Below, piece by piece: positions 9,844 to 23,666 of a stretch of 64,000 bases of DNA; position 1 is the first letter of the stretch, and each line of letters starts with the position of its first letter. The DNA is taken from positions 372,001-436,000 of the forward strand of contig NZ_FTMX01000003.1 of assembly GCF_900156045.1 (NCBI RefSeq), given 5' to 3'. Both the position numbers and the translations under genes were made by a program. Below the pieces are notes generated by a model. That model saw nothing but the letters and a program-made list of their open reading frames with translations. It was not told the DNA's origin and did no database searches. The stretch comes from Peribacillus simplex (lineage in GTDB: Bacteria > Bacillota > Bacilli > Bacillales > DSM-1321).

Positions 9844-10869
9844 TTACACCTCCACATCATAAGGCTGATAATCTTTTCTAAGGGGATACCCTTTCCAATC
9901 TTCACCAAGTAAAATCCGCTTTAAATCAGGGTGTTCATAAAAGTTAATACCTAATAAATCATACGCTTCACATTCTGGCCAATTTGCTCCTGACCATAAT
10001 GGGACCAATGATGGAATAACGGGAGAATCCCTATCAAGTTTCACCTTCAAGGCAACTGATTGGTTCATTTTGAATGAATGTAAGTGTACATAGATTTCCA
10101 TATGGGTTTCAAAGTCCGTACCATGAAGTTCCGATAAATATGAAAAGTTAAGCTGTTCATCGTACCGCAGATATTTTGCTATTGAGAAATATGTATCCGG
10201 ATTAGCCAATAAAGTGGGTACATCTTTTGATAATCTATTAATATAGTGCTCTAATAATGCCCCTTGTCCTACATGGCTCTCAATAGCAGAAACAATTTGA
10301 TCGAGTTTTGACTGATTTGGGGAAAGTTCGCTAGGGGTGTTAACTTCCTCGCTTTCCTTTACAGTCCTGTTCTTCGCAGCCGCTGCCGCTGCCTTCGCCT
10401 TGGCTGCGGCTGCCGCTTTTTGCTTCGCTATGTCCATTTCGCCTTCCGGCTTTTCCGCCGCTTCTTCTTTCGCCCGTTTTCGGGCCAATGCGGCTGCTTT
10501 CGCCTTGGCTGCGGCCTCCGCTTTTTGTTTTGCTATGTCCATTTCGCCTTCCGGCTTTTCCGCCGCTTCTTCTTTCGCCCGTTTTCGGGCCAATGCGGCT
10601 GCTTTCGCCTTGGCTGCGGCCTCCGCTTTTTGTTTTGCTATGTCCATTTCGCCTTCCGGCTTTTCCGCACTTTCAGCTTTCGCCTGTTTTCGGGCCAATG
10701 CTTCAGCCTTCGCCTTGGCTGCGGCCTCCGCTTTTTGCTTCGCTAAGTCCATTTCGCCTTCCGGCTTTTCCGCACTTTCAGCTTTCGCCTGTTTTCGGGC
10801 CAATGCTTCAGCCTTCGCCTTGGCTGCGGCCTCCGCTTTTTGTTTCGCTAAGTCCTCCTTTTCACTCAT
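9844..10869 (-). CDS. nuoC: NADH-quinone oxidoreductase subunit C with long Ala/Lys/Glu repeat extension
   Basis: Protein of 341 residues in two parts. The C-terminal half (about 185-341) is an ordinary 30-kDa subunit domain; the signature WPECEAYDLLGINFYEHPDL and the ending YPLRKDYQPYDVEV are clear. The N-terminal half (about 1-170) is an alanine, lysine and glutamate rich extension made of four complete 35-residue repeats and a fifth partial one, typified by AKQKAEAAAKAKAEALARK followed by EKPEGEM, probably helical and highly charged. Typical NuoC proteins are about 150-200 residues. Bacillus NuoC proteins can carry such extensions, but the copy number here looks recently expanded. ATG at 10869 directly follows the nuoB stop. 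Confidence 0.94.
   Translation of the reverse strand: MSEKEDLAKQKAEAAAKAKAEALARKQAKAESAEKPEGEMDLAKQKAEAAAKAKAEALARKQAKAESAEKPEGEMDIAKQKAEAAAKAKAAALARKRAKEEAAEKPEGEMDIAKQKAEAAAKAKAAALARKRAKEEAAEKPEGEMDIAKQKAAAAAKAKAAAAAAKNRTVKESEEVNTPSELSPNQSKLDQIVSAIESHVGQGALLEHYINRLSKDVPTLLANPDTYFSIAKYLRYDEQLNFSYLSELHGTDFETHMEIYVHLHSFKMNQSVALKVKLDRDSPVIPSLVPLWSGANWPECEAYDLLGINFYEHPDLKRILLGEDWKGYPLRKDYQPYDVEV
10369..10854 (-). repeat. 105-bp tandem repeat inside nuoC (4 full copies plus a partial one)
   Basis: The unit is 105 bp and encodes 35 residues. Full copies are at about 10750-10854, 10645-10749, 10540-10644 and 10435-10539, with a degenerate fifth ending near 10369. Copies 1 and 2 encode identical peptides (QAKAESAEKPEGEM type), and copies 3 and 4 encode a second identical pair (RAKEEAAEKPEGEM type). 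The unit length is a multiple of three, so copy-number change keeps the reading frame; it also leaves spurious open frames on the opposite strand. Confidence 0.95.
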
Positions 10870-11382
10870 CTATATCACCCGCTTTCCGGTTTTCGCCTCG
10901 TAACGGATTTTTTCTTTTAATTTATTGATCCCATAAATAAGTGCAGCTGGGTTTGGGGGACAACCCGGTATATATACATCGACAGGTACAATTTGATCTA
11001 CCCCCTTGACCACTGAGTAAGAGTGAACATAAGGCCCACCAGCAGTTGCACAGGACCCCATTGCAATAACCCATTTCGGTTCTGGCATTTGTTCGTATAA
11101 TCTACTTATTATTGGAGCCATTTTTTTTGTTACCGTTCCTGAGACAATCATGACATCCGATTGTCTGGGTGATGTCCGAAAAAATGAACCAAATCGGTCC
11201 AAATCATAATGAGAGGATCCGACGCCCATCATTTCAATTGCACAACATGCCAAACCGAAAGTCATTGGCCAGAGTGAGTTACTTCTAGCCCAGCCTTTTA
11301 TTTGCTCAAGTGTGGATAAAAAGATGCTATGCCGTATTTCTTCCATTTCTTTAGGGGTAAGTTCATCCAACTTCAATTCCAC
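10870..11382 (-). CDS. nuoB: NADH-quinone oxidoreductase subunit B (4Fe-4S cluster N2)
   Basis: Protein of about 170 residues. The cluster N2 ligands are visible: the adjacent cysteines in [16 protein letters not shown], the cysteine in [11 protein letters not shown], and that in [14 protein letters not shown]. NuoB hands electrons to quinone at the NuoD interface. The open frame reaches a TTG at 11403, but an AAGGTG lies 5 bases upstream of a GTG at 11382, giving [13 protein letters not shown], which fits the family length better. It overlaps the nuoA end by 10 bases. Confidence 0.93.
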   Translation of the reverse strand: MELKLDELTPKEMEEIRHSIFLSTLEQIKGWARSNSLWPMTFGLACCAIEMMGVGSSHYDLDRFGSFFRTSPRQSDVMIVSGTVTKKMAPIISRLYEQMPEPKWVIAMGSCATAGGPYVHSYSVVKGVDQIVPVDVYIPGCPPNPAALIYGINKLKEKIRYEAKTGKRVI

Positions 11383-11753
11383 TTTAACACCTTCTTTTTC
11401 CAAGCGTAAATTAGCCCAAGCATTAGAATCAGAACAAAAAACAGCATTTCAATCAATGCAAACAGTCCGAGTTCATCATAGGCAACCGCCCATGGGTAAA
11501 GAAAAACCGTTTCTACATCAAATATGACGAACATCAATCCGAATAAATAATACCTGACATTGAATTGAACCCTTGAATCCTGAAAAGGCTCGATTCCACT
11601 TTCATAAGTCGTATATTTCATATCTGTCGGTTTATAAGGCCTGAGCAGTCTACCAAGAAATAAAGCGATCACAGGTAATAAAATGCCGAGACAAAGGAAA
11701 ACAAATACAATTAAATAATTATTTTGGTAAATATGCAGCTGTCCCATGTTCAT
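11373..11753 (-). CDS. nuoA: NADH-quinone oxidoreductase subunit A
   Basis: Membrane protein of 126 residues with three hydrophobic segments, first gene of the operon. The loop [20 protein letters not shown] with its conserved Cys position replaced by Tyr/Thr, and the following [20 protein letters not shown], are NuoA signatures. The FDVE acidic pair is conserved in complex I. A GGGAGATG ribosome binding site precedes the ATG at 11753. The promoter lies about 150 bases upstream. Confidence 0.94.
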   Translation of the reverse strand: MNMGQLHIYQNNYLIVFVFLCLGILLPVIALFLGRLLRPYKPTDMKYTTYESGIEPFQDSRVQFNVRYYLFGLMFVIFDVETVFLYPWAVAYDELGLFALIEMLFFVLILMLGLIYAWKKKVLKWN

Positions 11754-11889
11754 CTCCCTTTATGGATAAATCATGTTAAATGGGTACAATTCAAATTTGC
11801 TTGTCTTCTTTTTGGATACCGTTTTAAATATTATGCAGGGTGACATTCTTTTAGAAGCAACGTGATAGGAGGGGGTATGAAGCAATAAA

Positions 11890-11903
11890 TGTAAGCGTAT
11901 ACA
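11890..11903 (-). promoter_or_regulatory. CcpA cre site overlapping the nuo promoter
   Basis: TGTATACGCTTACA on the minus strand matches the Bacillus cre consensus TGWAANCGNTNWCA at all but one constrained position. It begins at the last base of the -10 box and covers the expected transcription start, a position at which bound CcpA would block initiation. Carbon-catabolite repression of the nuo operon is therefore likely. Confidence 0.65.
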
Positions 11904-11931
11904 TTATAACATTAGGATAAAATCATGTCGA
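11903..11931 (-). promoter_or_regulatory. Sigma-A promoter of the nuo operon
   Basis: On the minus strand TCGACA (11926-11931), a 17-base spacer and a perfect TATAAT (11903-11908). It implies a 5' leader of about 140 bases before nuoA. It lies between the atp terminator and nuoA, so nuo can be transcribed independently of atp. The rest of 11754-12034 shows no gene. Confidence 0.75.
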
Positions 11932-12034
11932 TGAGTTAAGGTTTAAAATGGAAAATACTTTAATCTATAATTCGACCTTTTTTTCCTAATTCCGATATTG
12001 AATGTCAAAAATCCTCAAAAATCTTCAGGATCAA

Positions 12035-12076
12035 AAAACACCTGATCTTACCACGAAGGGTTTGATCAGGTGTTTT
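12035..12076 (-). terminator. Rho-independent terminator of the atp operon
   Basis: A 13-bp perfect stem (AAAACACCTGATC / GATCAGGTGTTTT) with a 16-base loop, continuing into T6 on the minus strand, 13 bases after the atpC stop. Confidence 0.93.
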
Positions 12077-12088
12077 CATAAATTAAAG

Positions 12089-12511
<423 letters not shown>

Positions 12512-12515
12512 TTAA

Positions 12516-13934
<1,419 letters not shown>

Positions 13935-13956
13935 TTATAACGACTATCGAGATTAT

Positions 13957-13989
13957 GGAACGGCCAAGCTTCGTCCGGGCCGACCGTCC
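13957..13989 (-). other. Intergenic hairpin between atpG and atpD
   Basis: Minus-strand GGACGG pairs with CCGTTCC (one bulged base), and internal GGCC segments extend the stem. No U-tract follows, so it is not a terminator. It sits shortly upstream of the atpD ribosome binding site and may act in mRNA processing or stability of the atpD message. Confidence 0.5.
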
Positions 13990-14001
13990 ACTTTTATGAT
14001 T

Positions 14002-14862
<861 letters not shown>

Positions 14863-14899
14863 TCATTCTCACCACCCTTTATAAATTAGTTAGACCTTA

Positions 14900-17544
<2,645 letters not shown>

Positions 17545-17577
17545 TCACTGTCATAAATGTTCACTTTAACACAGAGC

Positions 17578-17613
17578 AATGGCGAAGGGTCTCCTTGGAT
17601 CATCTTCGCCATT
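17578..17613 (-). other. 10-bp hairpin between atpE and atpF
   Basis: Perfect 10-bp stem (AATGGCGAAG / CTTCGCCATT) with a 16-base loop, about 20 bases past the atpE stop. No U-tract follows on the minus strand. Position fits a stability or processing element that could raise atpE (c subunit) over the downstream genes, as c is needed in many copies per complex. Confidence 0.6.
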
Positions 17614-17634
17614 ATTGAACTTTTTCAAGTTATC

Positions 17635-17886
<252 letters not shown>

Positions 17887-17931
17887 TTATTTTTTCATCA
17901 ATATAATGTTCAATATGAACAATATTTATAA

Positions 17932-18654
<723 letters not shown>

Positions 18655-18670
18655 TCACCTCTCTTCTTTA

Positions 18671-19039
18671 CTACCTACGTATGTTTTGCATAAAATAATC
18701 TATCATAATGACAAAGTAAACTGTCATTAATCCCACTACCACGAAGACCACTTGAAACTCGTCAGGATATCTCAATGCAATAATTGCAGCTAAACCCGCT
18801 ACAGACATTCTAGTTAAACTGCCAAGGGAGCGCGTTTTCTTCCCTTCGGCAACCTCTTGGGCGAACTTTTTGTTCTTTTTGACCATTGACCAGAATATGA
18901 ATAGGCTGAAGGCAGTTCCAAGCAATAATCCTTGGAAGACTGAATCATGTGAAGTGAAGCCCACTCCGAGTACATAAATACCCATTAAATACAACATGTA
19001 TTTTAGCTGCCTATTGAACATTTTTTCCAATTCTAGCAT
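18671..19039 (-). CDS. atpI: ATP synthase protein I
   Basis: Membrane protein of about 122 residues with four hydrophobic segments, first gene of the atp operon. It shares the pattern FNRQLKYMLYLMGIYVLG and GLMTVYFVIMIDYF with Bacillus AtpI, a non-structural factor thought to help assemble the c-ring or import magnesium. The ATG at 19039 is followed in frame by another possible start at MFNRQ; the GGAGA ribosome binding site is about 12 bases before the first and closer spacing is not available, so the exact start is uncertain. Confidence 0.88.
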   Translation of the reverse strand: MLELEKMFNRQLKYMLYLMGIYVLGVGFTSHDSVFQGLLLGTAFSLFIFWSMVKKNKKFAQEVAEGKKTRSLGSLTRMSVAGLAAIIALRYPDEFQVVFVVVGLMTVYFVIMIDYFMQNIRR

Positions 19040-19053
19040 TTTGTCATGTAATC

Positions 19054-19091
19054 TCCCTAGAAATATTGTAGTATCTGTGTTTAGCTAGGGA
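19054..19091 (-). other. Inverted repeat covering the atpI ribosome binding site
   Basis: Minus-strand TCCCTAG (19085-19091) can pair with CTAGGGA (19054-19060), a 7-bp stem with a 24-base loop. The right arm includes the GGGA of the atpI Shine-Dalgarno, so folding would hide it. A second leader hairpin, 9 bp, is at 19112-19141. Confidence 0.5.
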
Positions 19092-19188
19092 TTTTTTTCC
19101 GTAACAAGTCCAAATAGAAGGTCAAAAACCATCTTCTATTTAACACGTTATTAACGTATGAAACCCCTCTCATTTTACATCCTTAGTT

Positions 19189-19217
19189 AGCATACAATAG
19201 GCAAGAATCAATGTCAA
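19189..19217 (-). promoter_or_regulatory. Sigma-A promoter of the atp operon
   Basis: On the minus strand a perfect TTGACA (19212-19217), 17-base spacer and TATGCT (19189-19194). It places the start about 145 bases before atpI, leaving a structured leader. The remaining bases up to 19325 show no gene. Confidence 0.82.
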
Positions 19218-19325
19218 TGAGTGGTTAGTGAAATTTGTCACAGGTTTGTAATTATTAACGAATTGTTCACAAATTATCTTTTTTATACTATTGACATCCA
19301 TTTTATTTTACTTATTATCCTCTAT

Positions 19326-21554
19326 TCACTCAATAAGTAACGTCTTTTCTATCCGATCTTCCCTTCCACCCTTTCTCGCAAAGATTATCGCTTTATACAA
19401 TCCTTTCGGCGGCAAGTTCTTTTTCAATACATCTTTTTTGATCAAACCGGAAGGTGCCGATCTGGACCAATCCAAATATCCAGCGAATTTCAAGCTATCT
19501 TCCTCATAAAGGGCAATACCGAATTCTTCAGCCCCGCGCGGAAGGTACATTTCGTATCGATAAGTTCCTTTCTGGTCCCCTTGGCCAAAATCAAATCCCA
19601 TTATCCTTGGGTAATCAGGCTCTTCTTTTACATATAAATAAGGAAGGGATATTCTTTTGGTTCCTTCCATTATAATGAGATATCCATCAAAGACTCCTTT
19701 TCTAAGCTTGGCTGGGTTGACCTGCAGCCCCACTTTTATCCGTTTCTTTTCCTTCGGATTCAAAGTAAGGGATTTCGGCAATTCCCAAGTAAGTCCCGTC
19801 TCTTTCAATGGAACCATGAAGGAGTACTTCCTCAATTCCGTTCCGGTATTTTCTATGACTATCGTTTCATGATGCTCTTCAATTCCTTCTTTTTTCGTAT
19901 ACATCCCAAAGGACAATGAGCTTGGACTCAAGAGCGTATCCGCTTTTAATGCTTCGTCGACCTGGATGCGTCCAGCCCCCTGTTCATATGTGTGATACAA
20001 TTGATTTGCAGATTTCCTCAATGGCTTGGAAGTGCTCATCAATGCAGATTTCACTTGCTCTGGATTCCATTCGGGGTGTTTTTGCAGGATTAATGCACAT
20101 GCTCCTGCAACATGCGGTGCGGACATACTTGTTCCATCCAGGGACATATATCCTTTAGGGATGGTACTTTCAATTTCCACTCCTGGCGCCAAAACGTCAG
20201 GCTTTATTCCCCATGATACGGTTACCGGTCCCCTGGAGCTAAAATCTGCGAGCTTATCCTGCTCGTTCTTATAAACAAATTGAACGGTTTTGCTCTGCCC
20301 TTGCTCCACGATTCGCTTTAGCTGCAATCCATCTCTTCTATTAATAGAAGCAGCTGGGATGTTCATTTCTTTTTCCAAGCTTCCAGTAAAGGTCCCGCTC
20401 GTATTATTATAAACAATTACCCCCTTTGCACCTGCCTTCTCTGCATTGGATACTTTCTGCTGGAAGGTAAGTGTGCCACGTTCCATCAACACAATCTTAT
20501 CCCGAACATGTTTCAGGTCCTTTTCATTACCCAAACCCCCATATATGACATCCTCGGAAAACGTCAGGTTCCATTTTTTTGAGCCTTGAAACAAGGTTAA
20601 ATGCGATTGATGCTTTTTCGATCCAAGTCCGTAAATCATATACGGAATCCTTAAGGGAGGAGTCGATGCCCCAACGGAAATCGCTTTTTCCGCTGTTCCG
20701 GGTGAGCCTACGGTCCATACAGCCGGACCGGAATTCCCGTTTGATGTCACGGCAACGATGCCGCTTTCCACAGCCTTATTCAATGCAAGAGAGATAGGTA
20801 GATCAGGGCCATTGACGTTATTGCCAAGAGAGAGGTTCAATACATCCACCTTATCCTTCATTGCTGACTCAATAGCCATCAAGACTTGGTCTGTATCTCC
20901 TGCACCACCTGGTCCCAAAGCTCGATATGCATATATCTCCGCTTCTGGTGCGACGCCTTTCATTTTTCCATTGGCTGCAATGATGCCTGCCACATGAGTC
21001 CCATGTAATGTATCCAGGTCGCCTTGATTTTTGGTTTCCATCGGATCTTCATCACCATCAACCAGATCCTTCCCTCCTTTATAAGCACGTTGCAAATCTG
21101 GATGTGTATAATCGATGCCAGTATCTATGATTCCTACTTTTACCCCTTTCCCGGTGATCCGGTGATTCTCCTTATCAAAGAAACCCCTGACCCTGACTCC
21201 TCCTATGTATGGGACACTTTTATCCAACACTGCTTGATAAACGGATACTTCCGTTACAGCCTGAATTTCATCCTCCTTTTTAAGTTGATCTATCTCATTC
21301 ATTTTGCCATGAACGGAAAATCCATTCAGGGCAACTGAATAAACATTCCGTAATTCAAGGGATGGATATTTGCCAAGTAGTTTTTCGACTTTTTTTCGTT
21401 GAAACACCTTATCCATCGTGACAACAACCGTTACTTCCTTAGATTCAGATAGTTTTGGTAAAGGCGGCAGAATGACCGATGCCACTCCCTTTTCATTTTG
21501 ATAAATAAATATAAAAAGGAAAACAAACACTATGAACGTTTTCTTTCCCAACAT
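19326..21554 (-). CDS. vpr: Secreted subtilisin-family serine protease, Vpr-like
   Basis: Protein of about 742 residues. A signal peptide (MLGKKTFIVFVFLFIFIY) leads to an inhibitor_I9-like propeptide (about 38-105), then the S8 catalytic domain with Asp in GIIDTGIDYTHPDL (about 144), His in LHGTHVAGIIAANG (about 184) and Ser in LDGTSMSAPHVAG (about 495). A PA domain is inserted before the serine (KIVLMERGTLTFQQKV and GVIVYNNTSGT), as in Vpr and C5a peptidases, and a Fn3-like C-terminal tail follows. B. subtilis Vpr is about 806 residues. The ATG at 21554 has AAGGGG at proper spacing. In B. subtilis vpr is elsewhere, so its position between atpI and mnaA is a lineage difference. Confidence 0.85.
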   Translation of the reverse strand: MLGKKTFIVFVFLFIFIYQNEKGVASVILPPLPKLSESKEVTVVVTMDKVFQRKKVEKLLGKYPSLELRNVYSVALNGFSVHGKMNEIDQLKKEDEIQAVTEVSVYQAVLDKSVPYIGGVRVRGFFDKENHRITGKGVKVGIIDTGIDYTHPDLQRAYKGGKDLVDGDEDPMETKNQGDLDTLHGTHVAGIIAANGKMKGVAPEAEIYAYRALGPGGAGDTDQVLMAIESAMKDKVDVLNLSLGNNVNGPDLPISLALNKAVESGIVAVTSNGNSGPAVWTVGSPGTAEKAISVGASTPPLRIPYMIYGLGSKKHQSHLTLFQGSKKWNLTFSEDVIYGGLGNEKDLKHVRDKIVLMERGTLTFQQKVSNAEKAGAKGVIVYNNTSGTFTGSLEKEMNIPAASINRRDGLQLKRIVEQGQSKTVQFVYKNEQDKLADFSSRGPVTVSWGIKPDVLAPGVEIESTIPKGYMSLDGTSMSAPHVAGACALILQKHPEWNPEQVKSALMSTSKPLRKSANQLYHTYEQGAGRIQVDEALKADTLLSPSSLSFGMYTKKEGIEEHHETIVIENTGTELRKYSFMVPLKETGLTWELPKSLTLNPKEKKRIKVGLQVNPAKLRKGVFDGYLIIMEGTKRISLPYLYVKEEPDYPRIMGFDFGQGDQKGTYRYEMYLPRGAEEFGIALYEEDSLKFAGYLDWSRSAPSGLIKKDVLKKNLPPKGLYKAIIFARKGGREDRIEKTLLIE

Positions 21555-21604
21555 AATCATCCCCTTAGCAGTTATCTTTTCTCAACAACCTTGGAGTATG
21601 CAAA

Positions 21605-21639
21605 TAAAAAAAGGAAAAGCGCATGGCTTTTCCTTTTTT
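21605..21639 (-). terminator. Rho-independent terminator of mnaA
   Basis: 14-bp stem (AAAAAAGGAAAAGC / GCTTTTCCTTTTTT) with a 5-base loop, overlapping the mnaA stop codon region; T-run on the minus strand. The A/T symmetry could also work in the other direction. Confidence 0.88.
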
Positions 21640-22780
21640 ATGAGTCAAATCTAGCTGGTGGCATGTCTGCTTGCTTAAAATAGTAACGGATGGCTTCAGC
21701 GATGCGGACCGAAGCATTTCCATCCCCATATGGATTTGAAGCTTTGGACATTTTTTCGTGCACCTCTTGATCGGTGAGCAATTCATGTGCCAAATTATAT
21801 ATGTTTTGTTCATCAGTACCCGCCAATCTTAAGGTTCCAGCAGCAATCCCCTCAGGACGTTCGGTCGTATCCCTTAAAACCAGGACAGGTACACCGAGTG
21901 AAGGTGCCTCTTCCTGGATTCCTCCAGAATCAGTCAAAATCAGATAGGCTCGTGAAGCGAAGTTATGGAAATCCAATACATCCAGCGGTTCGATCAAATG
22001 AACCCGCGGATCGCCCCCGAGAATTTCGTTTGCCAATTCCTGAACAAGCGGATTTAAATGGACTGGATATACCACTTGAACGTCATCATGCTCAGCAATG
22101 ATTTTCTTTACGGCCCTGAAGATATTCCTCATGGGTTCGCCAAGGTTTTCCCTGCGATGGGCTGTAAGTAAAATGAGCCTGTCTTCTCCAAGTCCATTTA
22201 AAACCGGATGGTAATACGTGGAACGTACAGTAGTTTTTAAAGCATCGGTTGCCGTATTTCCCGTCACGAAGATATTATCCTTCTTGTTTTCGTTCAGAAG
22301 ATTCTCCTCCGCTTTCGAAGTCGGCGCAAAATGCAAATCTGCCATGGTACCTGTAAGCTGCCGATTCATCTCTTCAGGATAGGGGGAATACTTATTCCAT
22401 GTACGCAGCCCCGCTTCAACATGCCCAATGACAATTTGATTATAAAAAGCTGCCAGACTTGCGACGAACGTTGTGGTTGTATCACCGTGTACAAGAACAA
22501 TATCAGGTTTAGCTTCCTTCATTACTGAATCAAGTCCATTTAATGCTCTTGTTGTAATGTCAGCAAGCGTTTGCCTTTCCTTCATTATGTCCAAGTCATA
22601 GTCCGGCTGTATGGAAAATAGTTCGAGAACTTGATCTAACATTTGCCGATGCTGAGCCGTAACAGCAACGATCGGCTTGAAATATTCTGGGTGTTTTTGA
22701 AATTCGAGTACTAAGGGAGCCATTTTGACAGCTTCTGGTCTCGTCCCGAAAATGGTCATGACTTTTATCGGTTTATTCAT
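21638..22780 (-). CDS. mnaA: UDP-N-acetylglucosamine 2-epimerase (non-hydrolysing)
   Basis: Protein of 380 residues interconverting UDP-GlcNAc and UDP-ManNAc, the precursor for teichoic-acid linkage units or other cell-wall polymers. GTRPEAVKMAPLV at the N-terminus, VHGDTTTT near residue 95, GHVEAGLRTWNKYSPYPEE, and the nucleotide-binding ILTDSGGIQEEAPSLGVPVL are all family motifs, including the catalytic His and Glu residues. The frame extends to a GTG at 22789, but that GAGGTG is the ribosome binding site for the ATG at 22780 (MNKPIKVMTIFGT). It is 23 bases after upp, probably in the same transcript. Confidence 0.94.
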   Translation of the reverse strand: MNKPIKVMTIFGTRPEAVKMAPLVLEFQKHPEYFKPIVAVTAQHRQMLDQVLELFSIQPDYDLDIMKERQTLADITTRALNGLDSVMKEAKPDIVLVHGDTTTTFVASLAAFYNQIVIGHVEAGLRTWNKYSPYPEEMNRQLTGTMADLHFAPTSKAEENLLNENKKDNIFVTGNTATDALKTTVRSTYYHPVLNGLGEDRLILLTAHRRENLGEPMRNIFRAVKKIIAEHDDVQVVYPVHLNPLVQELANEILGGDPRVHLIEPLDVLDFHNFASRAYLILTDSGGIQEEAPSLGVPVLVLRDTTERPEGIAAGTLRLAGTDEQNIYNLAHELLTDQEVHEKMSKASNPYGDGNASVRIAEAIRYYFKQADMPPARFDS

Positions 22781-22803
22781 TCGTGACACCTCAGTTTCTT
22801 TCC

Positions 22804-23433
22804 TTATTTTGTGCCGAATAAACGATCTCCCGCGTCTCCAAGACCTGGAACGATATACCCGTGTTCATTCAGTTTTTCGTCAAGACCTGCAATATAAATA
22901 TCAACATCAGGATGGGCTTCTTTTAATGCTTCTACACCCTCTGGAGCTGCAATCAAACACATGAATTTAATATTGACTGCACCGCGCTTTTTAATGGAAT
23001 GGATCGCTTCGATGGCTGATCCGCCAGTGGCTAACATCGGGTCAACGACAATGCATTCCCTTTCTGCCAAATCGCTAGGCATTTTCGCATAATACTCAAC
23101 CGGTTTCAATGTCTCAGGATCACGGTAAAGTCCAACATGTCCGACCTTTGCAGCAGGAATCAGCTTAATGATCCCGTCCACCATCCCTATGCCTGCACGT
23201 AAAATCGGGACGATACCCACTTTTTTACCAGAAAGCATTTTCACTTTCGCTGTGCTAACAGGCGTTTGGATTTCCACTTCTTCCAGCGGCATATCCCTCG
23301 TGATTTCAAATGCCATCAATGATGCAACTTCATCCACTAGTTCACGGAATTCTTTTGTTCCTGTATTTATATCACGTATATAGGCTAATTTGTGTTGAAT
23401 TAACGGGTGATCGAAAACATAAACTTTTCCCAT
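22804..23433 (-). CDS. upp: Uracil phosphoribosyltransferase
   Basis: Protein of 209 residues, the same length as B. subtilis Upp, which salvages uracil with PRPP to give UMP. Family motifs are visible: [23 protein letters not shown] near the start, [14 protein letters not shown], and the PRPP-binding loop [23 protein letters not shown] ribosome binding site precedes the ATG. It sits between glyA and mnaA with its own promoter at 23533-23561. Confidence 0.97.
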   Translation of the reverse strand: MGKVYVFDHPLIQHKLAYIRDINTGTKEFRELVDEVASLMAFEITRDMPLEEVEIQTPVSTAKVKMLSGKKVGIVPILRAGIGMVDGIIKLIPAAKVGHVGLYRDPETLKPVEYYAKMPSDLAERECIVVDPMLATGGSAIEAIHSIKKRGAVNIKFMCLIAAPEGVEALKEAHPDVDIYIAGLDEKLNEHGYIVPGLGDAGDRLFGTK

Positions 23434-23532
23434 TTAGCATCTCTCCAATTCCATTGCTTAGTTTTGCGCTTTTTTATGATTTCCCTAATCGAATAGAAAA
23501 ATTTTCGTGTCTTTTAAAATTCACTTCAACCT

Positions 23533-23561
23533 ATTTTACAGAAAAATGTTTCAATCTTCAA
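23533..23561 (-). promoter_or_regulatory. Sigma-A promoter of upp-mnaA
   Basis: Minus strand TTGAAG (23556-23561), 17-base spacer, TAAAAT (23533-23538), about 100 bases before upp and downstream of the glyA terminator. Confidence 0.65.
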
Positions 23562-23629
23562 TAAAGGTTTAGATGTCAGACCTATTTTCACTATTCGGAT
23601 TCTTCTAATACCGGCCTTCCATAAGATAC

Positions 23630-23658
23630 AAAAAAACCGCACCCTTTAAAGGGAGCGG
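23630..23658 (-). terminator. Rho-independent terminator of glyA
   Basis: Stem CCGC-CCCTTT / AAAGGG-GCGG (one internal mismatch) followed on the minus strand by T7, 9 bases past the glyA stop. Confidence 0.92.
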
Positions 23659-23666
23659 CTACGATA

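Noticed and set aside
10369..10854. Regular repeats that could suggest a CRISPR array
   Set aside because: The repeats are directly adjacent without spacers and are coding sequence in nuoC.
10337..10928. Long plus-strand open frames (up to 188 codons, Ala/Phe/Ser-rich) opposite nuoC
   Set aside because: They are shadows of the 105-bp repeat, whose length is a multiple of three; no ribosome binding site, and the nuoC frame on the other strand is certain.
19145..19157. Small palindrome ACGTTATTAACGT in the atp leader
   Set aside because: Only 6-bp arms, no known regulator pattern, and AT-rich context makes chance likely.
22725..22964. Plus-strand frames opposite mnaA and upp
   Set aside because: No ribosome binding site and both opposite genes are well-known enzymes.
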